NCBI GenBank assembly: GCA_037102815.1
Contig: BTPP01000004.1
Coordinates: 3,658,001 to 3,722,000, forward strand
Origin: Neurospora intermedia
Lineage: Eukaryota > Ascomycota > Sordariomycetes > Sordariales > Sordariaceae
Length of the DNA stretch: 64,000 bases
Direction: 5' to 3'
Shown here: positions 1 to 11,551 of the stretch, piece by piece
Layout: every line of letters starts with the position of its first letter
Numbering within the stretch: position 1 is the stretch's first letter
The notes under the pieces: model-generated
Database searches by the model: none
What the model was told of the DNA's origin: nothing
What the model saw: only the letters and a program-made list of their open reading frames with translations
Translations under genes and position numbers: made by a program

Positions 1-1755
1 AACCGGAGCGATGTGTGGGAGCGGTGCCATTCTGCCATCCTGCCCACCCACATGGAGTCATGGACCACGGGCATAGACAAACGTGAAGGGATCGGGGGAC
101 TCGAGGAGACCCCCCGGAAGCCTCGGGATTTTCCTACGGTAACAACGCTGGATGTTACGTCGCTGGAGAACGCTTCCGTCTTTTGATTGCTCCCTTTCCA
201 TATGTCGTGCTGGAGAGATTAGACCATGGTATCTTGGAGCTTGACGCGGCTTGAGCCCTTGAGCTTGACGCAGTCAGGTATCGCATCTCGCGGCATCGTT
301 TGTGAGTGTTCAGTCGGGGGTTGTAGGCTCGTGTTGGACCTGGATGTCAAATATCAACCCCTGTCCCACATGACATGGGCCTCTCTTTTTTCTTCTTTTA
401 ATTATCCACGATCAAGATATTGAAATGCTCCTCCCCGTGGTGGTAGTGCCTGACAATGACTGGCCGTTGACCAGCCTAAGGTCTTGAGCTCGGGGTCCTT
501 GTCAACTGTCAATAACAATCAATTATCGACTCTCCCCTCCCAGTTTGGTAGTTGGCGGCTCACGGCTGTCAGAATATCGAAATATCGCAGCAGCGGCGGT
601 CCAATTCCTCCAACTTCAACGGCCTCTTCATTTTCTTCTTCCTTGCGCTATGTAATTTGCTGGAACCCGAAGAAAGTAGCCATCGGGTGGTGGTATGTCT
701 GGAGAGTTGGTGTAGCATCCATAGCGTCGTTCAGAAGAGAATGATTGACCCGATTGAGATTGTCAGGAGGAGAGTGATGGAGATAGAGACAAACTTGGGG
801 AAGGGACGTCGAGATCTTTGCGGGGAAATCATTTTGTTTACAGTAGTAGGATAATCAGCGATTGTTATGGGAGCAGCCAGTGGCACCTGACGAATATGAA
901 TTCGGAAAGACTTCCAGTCAACTCCTTTGAACGGTAGTAACGGTAGTGAGCTTGAAGACCGTGACGGGTAACTGCCAGTCTAACCTGGCAAGTACATAGT
1001 ACAATCCAATTGATGGCTCGATGCCGCTGGCTTGATCCAGAGACAGATAAGGAAAGAACTCTGGGTGGCCAAGCCGGACTGGCAGCCCAGGGCAGGAGTG
1101 TAGCTGGGAAGAAGCTGGGAAGCTGCGAGCTGCGGCCTGGGAGCTCCCGCTTTCTCCAGTTTCCAGCTCTCCATTGACTGTACAGCCCGAGTGATTTCAG
1201 GAGCCAGGGGACAGTCCATTTCATTGGACTCCATAACTCAAGAGGAGTTTGGGCGCAGTCGGGTGGTAGCATTTGGGTCGAATGGGAAAGAGAATGCCTG
1301 GTCATGGGCCGCTATTGGGTTTTGGCAGTTTGTGGCGGCGTGGGTGTTCTATTCCCAGCAACCTAATGCAAGCTTTGCTTTTAAACTTATAGCTGGGACG
1401 ACCCCCTGCCGCAGCCGAAATCTCCTGACGTCTGCTTTTGTTTAGCATACACAGCAACTTCAAAGTGAGGTTCATGAAGAGCATCCTCTTGCTTGATGGG
1501 AAGGGATGCGGGTTATGCAGCTAGCCGTCCATCCATCTTTCGCCGGCTGTGGTGTAGGTATCACTGCCTTGCCCAGGAGCCGTTAATGACGACAAGCCTG
1601 AAGGGTAGGGCGGTAGCCAGTCCCAGGTATGAGGGAACAGGGCCAAAACTATGGACTGCAATCAGCCGTTCCATTATCATTCGGGTACTGGTGGTGGGAA
1701 TTGAGGCCCTTTCCACCTGCAAGCCTCAAATCCGCCGCCCAATCAGCCAATAGCC

Positions 1756-1756
<1 letters not shown>

Positions 1757-1799
<43 letters not shown>
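1757..1799. repeat. Poly(A) homopolymer, 43 bp
   Basis: An uninterrupted run of 43 A residues. I looked for a processed retroposon ending here and found no coding remnant upstream and no obvious flanking direct repeat, so I call it a simple repeat. Confidence 0.95.
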
Positions 1800-1801
<2 letters not shown>

Positions 1802-4256
1802 TGAGAGCAGGGCATGTGGGTGTGTGTGGGCGGTGCTCTTTGCCGTAGGATTGAACAATGCCATTGTTTCATCCGCGTAGTAGAGACAAGCAGACAAGAC
1901 AAGGAAAAACTCCGGCGTGCGACCCGATTCCGTCCACTCACTCCATGTCCATCAGCTGAACATACCAGCATTTCCACTACCCACGTACAGTAGGCAATTT
2001 CTTGCAAGCGTGGCCTAGGCGGCCCTAGATCCGCGGGTTCGCACCCTCGCCTTGTCGATAGCCTCAATCCCGAAATGACTTGGAAACTGAATGCTTGCTG
2101 ATGCTGACGAGCAGCATGCTTGTGGGCAAGATCAGCATCTCCCGGCGTCTCTAGCCTAGCGGCCGTCCGGCCACGGTGGAGTCGACAAGAATCCATTTCC
2201 GATCTTGACGTTGCAGACTGGAGGTCGCGGGTCAATCAGTCGAGATTTGAGTTTTGGCGGTCTTGGTCTGGGAGACGTGGAGCAGATCCCATGACGAAAA
2301 CAAAAGATGAGATGCGATTGAAATGTTGCAGTCGACATTTCTGTACCTGAACTCGGAGTCCCGTCTGGGTGTAGTTCAGGAACCGCCTTATGAGAGAGCT
2401 TGGTCGTCCCCAACCGTCTGTTCCTGCTCGCTGGCTTTGACAAGGTTCCAACGCGGGCCCTTTGAAGCGACCGCCTTTGTACCGGGAGGCATGATGTACC
2501 TGTGAAAAAGGTACTTGCATTCATGCCTGCGTGCTGCAGTGGCAGATGTACATGGTGTACTCCGACGGACCCTGCCCGCTCCATATTCAGTAGACTCCAC
2601 TCTTGTCCTGACGGTCCATCCTTGCTCAGCAGGGCAAGGTAGTGTAGGCCAATGCAGGCAGGAACGGCTCGCAGGTCGCAGTACAGTCCGCAGTCGGCAC
2701 ACAGACCTTTGGACCTACCCGAGCTTCCACAACCACTCGCTTGTTACCACAACAGGCACGGGCTGCAGCCAGGAATGGGATTGATTACCTACCTCTGGTG
2801 GTATCGAGTGGTATCGACCAGATGACAATTACACCATACACGCCATACACTGCGATCCCGAAAATCAGCCAAGCATCGTCGAGATGGCTCATTCACGACT
2901 CTGATTCGCACCTCTGGAGCGCGACTTTGTCCCGCACACCTACGTAGTCGAGATTGTGGAGGTACTATCTGCACACGAGGTCGCTTGTCCGTCGAGTGAG
3001 ATTTGCGACAGCACGACAACGACGTGTATCAAAAATGATCTTCTCAAGTTCTGCCCCACGCTAAGTCAAAGTCATTGACTTCTTCAAAACGGATTGTCTC
3101 AGCGCCCTCGGCGGGGAACCCATTTGGAGCCATTGAGAGCCACTGGACGGAGCCATTGTGGTCGACGGCCAGCCTGTCAAGGAACGCATCGAATGTCTCT
3201 GAATTTCTTTTGGTCCAGAATTCATCATGTTTCCGCCCGTTCCTGAGGTTGTCAGTTGCTTCCATGCCGGTCTGGAAGAAACATGCATACATTCCGTCTC
3301 TACCTACAATTACCGTAACGAGCCAGTGTGACAATGGGTGTGGTGGTACCGAGTACCTTGACCGGCCACCCCATGCTACTGACTTGCAAATTGCCCGTTG
3401 CTGCCATGCGACTGCCTATGACAGAGGTTTGAAAGTACCTGGTACAGTTACAATGATCATGAGGATTGCTCTGGTGGACCGTGGTTGGTGGTGCCTTCCA
3501 CTTGCAATTTTCCTAGCACGCGGCCCTTTCCTTTCCTTCCACTCGGCCACCGCCGTGTCTCAGTCTTTTGAGGAATAGCTCATGCTCAACCGTAAGACAT
3601 TGGATCGTCCCGATGTTTGGCCTCGTTCTTCTTCTGCTTTGCTTCACTGCAGCAGCTTCTGGCGCCCGGCCGCCTTCTCATCCGGGCAGTTCCCGCCATC
3701 CCCGTCGAGGTTAGCTTCAGTTGTCTCCCACTTCGTCTCCTGTCAAGTGGTCGAGGCCGGCAGCTGGTACATACTGGATACCTCCAGAAATTCGTCTTTC
3801 AGTTGCTTCCATCCGTCCCCATTGAAGCGTCACGGACGTCCAGGTCTACAAAGTCAGGGCAGTTTCAACACAAGCGCTGCCTACTCCACTACCTACACTA
3901 CACTAAGCTCGGCAGAGGGACTAGCGGGAATTTCACGGCTCATGGTTGTCGACTCCCATTCGTCATGTGTGCTCGAAAAGGCAACTTGTTATCATTGCCG
4001 TTATTATTCTGAAACCCGCCTTCAACGATCATCTCCAGGGCTTCCAGGGCTTCCAGGGCTGCTCACGATAGGGTAAAGCCAGGCCCACGGCGTGTCTTGC
4101 TGGTGGTATTGGTAGGTAGGTACTACTAGAGGTATGGTGTCCATCGATGGACCACTCTCTACAAGCTTCCGGTTGATGAGGTTACGGTTGGCACTCTCCA
4201 TCGACCCTTGTCGCCCTTGTCGATAATAGCCTGGATTCGGCATGGTATGGATGACC

Positions 4257-4280
4257 TTTTTTTTTTTTTTTTTTTTTTTT
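4257..4280. repeat. Poly(T) homopolymer, 24 bp
   Basis: An uninterrupted run of 24 T residues in gene-free DNA. Confidence 0.95.
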
Positions 4281-4776
4281 GTTCTTCACAATGGCCCCAT
4301 GCCCCTGTCCATATCCGTCATTTCTCTCTCTCTTGTCTCTGCCCATGTCGAGCCCTTCCCCAATGAGTCCCGCTCGCTCCCGTCCAATCTGGACATGGGG
4401 AGCAGGCTCGGACAAGACAACCTGGAAGCCCTCGTTCTCTGCCGCAAAGCACCGGCACCACTCAAGCACTCGACAGCCCTTTTTCAAAAGGACAAGGTGG
4501 ACTTCAGGTAAATGTGGTTTAGCACTGGAACTCTGGCAACCAACTGAACACCGACCCCATCAAGGTTGCTAGTTCCTCTCGGGTTTCTTCTACCTTTCCG
4601 CAATTTATCCCTCTTGGATTTTTGGCCAGTGGCTTGCTGCTTGGCTCCCACGCTATCTGTAGCTCATGATTTCTGAGATTATCTTTCTCCATATCCTCCA
4701 TATCCTCAACATCCTCACTCGAGCCATCAACACTGGGGATATCTGTCTAGGTCCATACGCTACTGTATCTAACCCA

Positions 4777-4803
4777 CCCCCCCCCCCCCCCCCCCCCCCC
4801 CCC
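4777..4803. repeat. Poly(C) homopolymer, 27 bp
   Basis: An uninterrupted run of 27 C residues, preceded by a short C-rich stretch interrupted by one A, about 1.2 kb upstream of the start codon of the HTH gene. Confidence 0.95.
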
Positions 4804-6019
4804 TACCTGTCGTCGTCGTCGAGCTCACACGGTACGATACAACACACCCCCTCCCCCCGGGCGAATTTTTCTTAGCTTCTTTTCTGGCTGCCTGGTAGAG
4901 TGGTAGGTCCCCATCCACTCATCTGCACCCCCTGCTCGACTATACACAAACATCCTTCTTCGCCTACATAACTAGTAGATGTAGCCCCAGGTTGCCCTCC
5001 ACCACCCACATGCCTGTCTCATGTGCGTCTGGTCTCTCCGACTTACCCTATCTCAACCCAGCCCAGTCCTCTTCCAGAGTCCCGATTGCTTAGGCGGACG
5101 TAGCGGCGTCTGTCTTGCAGCCGACCTCTCTCCCTACTGGCACGGCTCCCCTTGTTTGCTGCCCACGGCTGCTGTCGATGCAACTGCTGCTGCTGTTGCC
5201 CGCTCTGGATACCACGGATTCCTCCATAGAGAGAGCCCTTCTGCCGACCTGAAGTTGGACCTCGATTCCCATTCATCCACACGTCCATCCATCCCAGTCA
5301 TCCAGTCTTCTAGCTAAAGCAAGCACCGGGCGTCATTAGTACTCGACCTACCTCCACACATAGGGCAGTTTACGCCGCCCAAAGAAGCAACTGATCCGCC
5401 TTTTGTCTCATCGGCTACCGGACGGTCACGCTGCTTTGCCCGCTGCGGCACCGTCTCGCGGCAGGAATCTGGACAGGGCTTACACAGTACATACCTCGAC
5501 TGCTTCTCCTAGCCTCCAGCTCTCTTTTGGATACCAGTCCAGACACTATCAAGTTGGGGGCCATCCAGCCGACTCTGCCGACTACGCTACGCTCATTCAT
5601 TAACCTGACAAGAGGCACTGCTTGCTGCCCGCTGCCTTTTTCGTCCAGCCAGCCCACTTCAAGACCTATCTGGTGCGGTTGATCTACTCAACAGCCACCT
5701 CGACGGTCCCATACCCGGCTATCCTACCCCCAAACTCTTCTGCGGCCCCGGCACAATAGCACCGCTCAGGCGTTCTTGGGGCTTGCGACCCCTCTCCAGC
5801 CAGCCCATTACCGATCCCGTTCTGGAAACCATTGGCTGGTCATATTATGCACCGCGACTCCTAGACATCCCGACCAGCTCCCCCATATTGACGGACCACT
5901 TTCTACTCCTGCTAGAAAGAGAGTATACTCGGTCCCTCCAACCGAGCGGCTCGTCTTAGAAAACTGATCTCAACAACCCACCAACGATATTGCTTCAGCT
6001 CATCACATCCATCGCCAGC

Positions 6020-7820
6020 ATGCACGATCAAATCATTGGCACGATAGGCATGGACCAAGGCAGTCACATCGCTCATGACAGCAACACGTATGGTAACAAC
6101 AATTGGGTGGATATGAACCCATTCCACCATCAGACCACCATGCCGGACTACGGCGGCAGCTACGGTGGTTATATGCCACCGATCTCTCATGGGCTGCCCT
6201 CCGAGTCACTAGGCAGGATGCCTCCTCCCCCGCCTCCTCAGCATCATGTACCTCAACCTCATCAACATTCTCACCCTCCTCTTCCCATGCTGATGATGCC
6301 CCAAACGACGACGACTTGGCCGAGCATGTTGACAAATCCAACATACGGTTCACACCCTGTCCCGCCCGTCGCCATCCCCCCGGTAACAACACCGCTCAAG
6401 AACTCCAAACTGCCAGCTATCCAGACAACATCACAGCCCAGGAAAACACTCACCGACGAGGACCGTCGGCGTATGTGTCAGTATGCTATGGATCATCCGA
6501 CGGCTAAGCAAACGGATATCGGAGCTCAGTTTGGTGTTGAGAGAAGGTAGGCCATGATCTGTGGGAGTTCGTGTTGGTTGCGGAACCCAGTCAAGCTAAC
6601 AACCTTTTATTAGCACCGTGTCCAAGGTACTGCGCCACAGGGATAAGTATCTGAATCTCGAGGACCGCAGCAGTTCTCCGATCAAGCGTAACAAAGTCAA
6701 GGGCGCGGATGTCGAAAAGGCTCTGACCAACTTTTTCCGAAAGTCTCAGGGCAAAGGCGTTCCAGTAACTGCCGAACTGATCAAAGAGAAGGCGCACTTG
6801 TTTGCAAGTACCATGGGTGTCACGGAAGATGATTTTCTCAAGTCAGGAAGCACAGCATGGCTGGACAAGTTCATGCTTAAACACAACATTGGGCCGAATA
6901 GGCTACTTCGTCGTGCCTCCGAAGCCAACATCAGTAGCAGCATGCGAGGATCGCCCTCCTTGAGCACATCACAACCGTCAAGCGCCATTTCCCCGCTCTC
7001 CCCTTCGGGACACACGTCTCCATCTACACTATCGGCAAATAGAAGCGAAGGGGAGAAGGATAACATGGCAACCTACATGGACTATTCAACTGAAAACAGC
7101 TACAAGCACTCGGGCTCACACAGCACAACCTCGTTACATAGCGCATTTACTGACGCGGGAACTTCAACGTTCTCTGGGAGCACCCTTAGCCCAACAGCTT
7201 CGTTCAGTTTTTCGCCTGATCCAAACTCTGGAGCATTTCTTACAGCGGATCAAGCTAGGCAGCTCCCGCCGGGAAGCGGTGTCGGGTCCAACTTCCAAAG
7301 ACCAAGAAGCCAGACATTCCCAACCTTGGACCTCGAATACCTGAATCAACAAGAATCAGGAGACTCGTTGACGCCAAAGTATCATGTGTCATCCACGGGA
7401 CCTTCTTCGGCCCTTGAGTCGCCTGCCAATGAAGTAGGCGCCTCGCACTTTGGCATGGATCACATAATCACCTCACCACGACTCCGTCACAGCAGCAGCA
7501 GTGGAAGTCTCGCTGGACGGTCGATCGCTACACCGCTTAGCGCAAACCCTACGTCTCCCATTTCTCCTACTCAGGAGGACGCAAGAAGGGCTGCAGACAC
7601 CCTGCTTTCATTCATGCAGCATTCAGGTGGATTTGTAGACCACGATGAATACATGACGGTTGTTAAACTCACCGAGAAACTGCGGCTTCACCAGGCACAA
7701 CTTGCCAAGAACACAGCAGTGGGAATGGGTGGGCTTTCTCGGATACCAGAGGGCGATAGTGAGATGCAGAACGCTGAAGCAGCTTCGATACCCAAAGTGG
7801 AACAGGCCATGGGGACGTAA
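6020..7820 (+). CDS. CENP-B-type helix-turn-helix DNA-binding protein
   Basis: Two exons, 6,020-6,546 and 6,614-7,820, give 577 residues. The 67 nt intron starts GTAGGC and ends TTATTAG, and splicing restores the phrase GVERSTVSKVLRHRDKYL typical of CENP-B N-terminal HTH domains. The N-terminus (1-139) is rich in Pro, His and Met. The first HTH lies at about 140-190. A second CENPB/Tc5-type HTH lies at about 206-269 and includes WLDKFMLKHNIG. The rest is Ser/Thr-rich, with a short predicted-helical block near residues 520-565. No DDE transposase domain follows, so this looks like a domesticated DNA-binding protein or transcription factor rather than a transposon. The in-frame TTG 30 nt upstream is not used because ATG at 6,020 is the first AUG of the frame. 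The DNA target is unknown. Confidence 0.85.
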
Positions 7821-9810
7821 AGTTGGATTGGACGTTCAGAGATTCCATATTGCCGTCTCAAAACCGCCCGGACCTCAAAACTCTGTATCCCCATCAGGAT
7901 TGCTGAACAAGCTACAGACAGATCGCTTTCGATGCCATCCATCACCGCGGCATGAATCGCAAGGAATACCCGGAAACTAAGAAGTCTGTCTGGCTCGGCT
8001 TCTGTTTTCTTCAAGGAGACGACCGGTTCAAAATTGGTCTTTCTACATTCACTTGCACATTCCCTGCCTCTCTTCTTCTAGAAACATCTTATACCCCCCT
8101 TTTTTTTTTTGCTGCTATCATTTTGATTGACGGAGTTGCCAATATACCTCGCACGCTGCGATAAGAACCAACGCTCACGCGAATAAGGAGTCAAAGATCC
8201 ACTTCCCAGCTATTCGGCTGTGATTTTACTCCGGTCTTTTTTTTTTCTTTCTCTTTTTTGTTATGTTGTCCCATCTTTCTCCCCTTTGAAGATCTGACCT
8301 CCAGTCCCACCCTTGGCTCTGTTTGGTCTGCCTTGTCTCCTTTGACCGCGGGTCTCTGTTTCGAAGCATCCTCCAGAGAAACCACGCCGTCGCCTGCAAC
8401 CTTTCCCATGCTTATCCTGGCTTAACCATGTTTCATCATGTTCACTATATCAATCTTTGTCCGCAACTTCTCTATGTATATTTGACGGGTCTCTTGTTTT
8501 GGGTATCACCATTCCATATTCCATGTTTGATCGCCTTAGCTGACCCCTGTACCGAGCTGTCACAAATTCGTCACATGTATCTTTTTTGCCCACCCACTTC
8601 CCTCCTTCGAGTGTGAAAAACTCGTCGTCTGGGAGGAACCAGAACATAGCCCTCTTCAGCTGTCCTGGTAATAAGGATGATGGTGAGGACCTTGGGGCGG
8701 AGGGGAAAAAAGTACGACTTTGGCGACTAGCAACGGTATTGATTCAGTATGGACGCAGTGAATCTGGACAGACGCGAAAAGGAAGAAAAATGAAGGCACT
8801 GCTTGTGGCAAGCCTTTTCAGGATATGTACAGTGTGGTATAGGGCGTGTTATCTGTACTTCTTCGCTATTTTTTTTTTTTTTCCCACGCCTACCCTTTGC
8901 TTTAAAAAATCGAGGAAATTCGGGAAGCTTTAAGTCCCGGGTCGTGTGCGAATATCTTTCGGATCTCTATGGCTCTGTTAAGTGGGAAGAACTTCAGTTA
9001 CTTAGTTCATGTGCTTTTTTGTCCACCTTTCCACTCTTTGCTCTTGGTTTCTTTCAAGGACTTCTCTCATATTTCCCCGACTTATATTTACCCGAACTAG
9101 CTTGTTGTTCCGTGAAGGACAACCCCAACGTCGGAGCGAAGGGGTCAGGCAGATGGAGGAACAGACGGGAATCTGAACGCAGGAAGGGAACGAAACAACG
9201 GCTAAATGGGGGCTTTTCCGATAAAGAAGAACCATCCATAGCCACCGTTAGTACATGTTAGCATATCAGGGCATGTTGGTATATAGATCAACCCTTCGAG
9301 GTTTGTTAGTGAGACTCACAGTGTCTTCGAACAAGGGAGAGAACAGGGACCTTGAACCATCATGTTAGCCCAAACCTCGCTACAACCAGGGTCAGAAGTT
9401 CAACAATTGATCGTGTCCCACCGAGTGTCCCACACACATGCACCAAAACTTGACTCCATTCACAGCGGCCAACAACGAACCAGGCGGGTGCTGTGCAGGT
9501 CAGGAATGCTACCTAACTAGCCTGAAAGTGGTAAAATAGCCCTCTGCAAGTACCACGCTAACGAACTCTCCAGGGGTGATGCGTAACACTCCCACATCTA
9601 AATTGCTCGTGCATCGCTCCTTCTCCTAGCGTATTTTCTTGCTGTTGACAATGTGAGCACCCATGAACTCGCACACACCCCCCCTCCCCCTTTCTCCCCA
9701 AAAACTAGACTGCTTGTTGTTACGAACACACAAACCAAAAACATCGACAGATACAAGACTCGTAAGAACAACGACCAAACCCTATTCGGTACTCTTATTC
9801 GATCCCCATT
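7821..9810. other. Convergent intergenic region
   Basis: About 2 kb between the 3' ends of the HTH gene and the PXA gene. It contains several T-runs (8,101-8,110, 8,237-8,261 region, 8,871-8,882) suited to 3' UTRs and no frame I can support as a gene. The small ATG or non-ATG frames overlap each other on both strands. Confidence 0.5.
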
Positions 9811-11511
9811 TCAAACAAGCCTCTCTTCCCAAAGCTCGCTAACCCTCTTCTCCGCCAATTCGGGCATCAACCGCACCAGGATCAACTCCAGTATGGAGTA
9901 AATCAGGTGCTTGTTTAGATAGGCATCGCTAAACACATCCAGAATTCCTTGTTCGATTTCTGTCAAAATCGTCTCTTCATCTGGGTTTCCATCGTCAACA
10001 TCATCGTCAGCATCATCAACGTGAGCTTGACCGCCTGTGGCAGCGAATGCAGAAGCGGCGTGTATATCACCTGCCTCGGCATCTGCATTCGCGTCAGGCT
10101 CTTGCTGAAAATGGACTTCAACAACATGAGCGTGTTGGTCCTCCACCCTCTTGGCTAGTTTGGTCTTGGTCGCTGAGGCTGCTGCGCGGATGGCGGCATC
10201 GTTAGTGCTACCACCACCAGTAAGAGACAGCTTGCTACTGCTCCGACTATTACCCGTACTAGAGCTGCTGCTGTTGCTACCTGACCGGGGATCGGAACTG
10301 GTAGTAATGGTTGCTGCTGTTGCCGAAGGTGCTGACCCTCTACGGCCAAACCCAAGGCCAAGGCCAGACCCAGGCCCAGCTCTAAATCCAGGGGCAGGGG
10401 CAACAGACGATAACGAGGAAAGCGATCCAGACGACCCTGACCCCTGTTGATGAGTTGGGACTGGGTCGCCAGTAGTGCTAGCATAACCAGGAACCACCGC
10501 CTGCTGGCCCTGATCTAGGCCGCTTTTCTTCGGTCCGCTCCCGCTCCGCATCTGTTCCATTTGTGTCTGATCCTGCTTCGGCGTCTGTGATGAGTTTTGA
10601 GGAGCAGCAGGCTGGACAGTGGCAGGACCGACATTGCTTGCTCCCCGACTGGTCGTAGAACGAGAAGCACCGGCTAGTGCGCCTCCCTTTTCGGCATCCT
10701 CTTCACTTACCACCATGGGCGCGCTAGTACTACCGTTATTAACAGTAGCAGTTGGCCTGGCCTTTAGGCTTGCGGCCGTGGCTTTGAGACTAAAATTGCC
10801 GCCAGATCCGCAACGGCCACTGAAATAAACGGACCCAAGGAGCTTTGCCATGAATCCAGGCGAAATTAGCGCCCAAATATCCTTAGCACACCTGCGCCTT
10901 AGCGCAAGCAGCTCGTCTTCAGACGAGGGTGCCGTCAGACTCGAGGTTCCTGGCAGGTTGTTGGGAAAGAGTGCGCCTCGCACACTGCGGAGAAGTGGGG
11001 GTAGACCCGATGGGTCAAGGATGTACTTGTGGACTGCGTAAGATAGTAGCCTATGATTGAATCGATGGTAAGTAAAACGGCTTGTCTGCTAGTTATTGGC
11101 CGGTCCGGTATTCTTTGCCTGAACGGGACATCTGCATTTTCTGCGATTCTTTGCTTCTTTCTGGTGCACATTTTGTGTGTAACACTCGGAAGATATCTCG
11201 CTTCTATGCTCTGGGGGACTTTGAAGGGGGAAAGGGGTGTGTAATGGAGGTATGGTGTTTCATTAAGTGGGGGGAACAGAACACTCGAGAACGGGAAGTG
11301 GGTGGGAGCAGTACGGCGATGTGTGTGGTGCGCGCAAACCAGTGTTTGTGTCCCTTTTGAGTGTATCCATGCGCGTGCAGCGTTTGATTGAAGGATAACG
11401 GGCTCTGGCATGTCTAAGAGTGAGAGTAACTGCCAGTAATCCATGAAGAGGATTCTTGCTGTCAAGAATAATGTCTCACATCACATGTATGGACCGTGTA
11501 TCTCATGGTAT

Positions 11512-11551
<40 letters not shown>

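Larger units (their letters stand above)
1..6019. other. Gene-poor region upstream of the CENP-B-type HTH gene
   Basis: No frame in this stretch has a recognisable domain, and the open frames are short, overlap on both strands and mostly start at non-ATG codons. It contains three long homopolymers, listed separately, and a small tandem repeat of the ten-mer cttccagggc near 4,034-4,062. The last kilobase is pyrimidine- and CA-rich with few long frames, as expected for a long promoter and 5' leader of the transcription-factor-like gene that follows. That assignment is inference from position and composition. Confidence 0.5.

Noticed and set aside
1757-1799. Poly(A) tract as a retroposon or processed-gene tail
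   Set aside because: No coding or LINE-like sequence upstream, and no flanking direct repeat.
2000-2060. tRNA-like segment with GCGGGTTCGCACCC
   Set aside because: A T-arm-like hairpin is present, but the distance to any matching 5' acceptor strand is about 50 nt and no anticodon arm fits.
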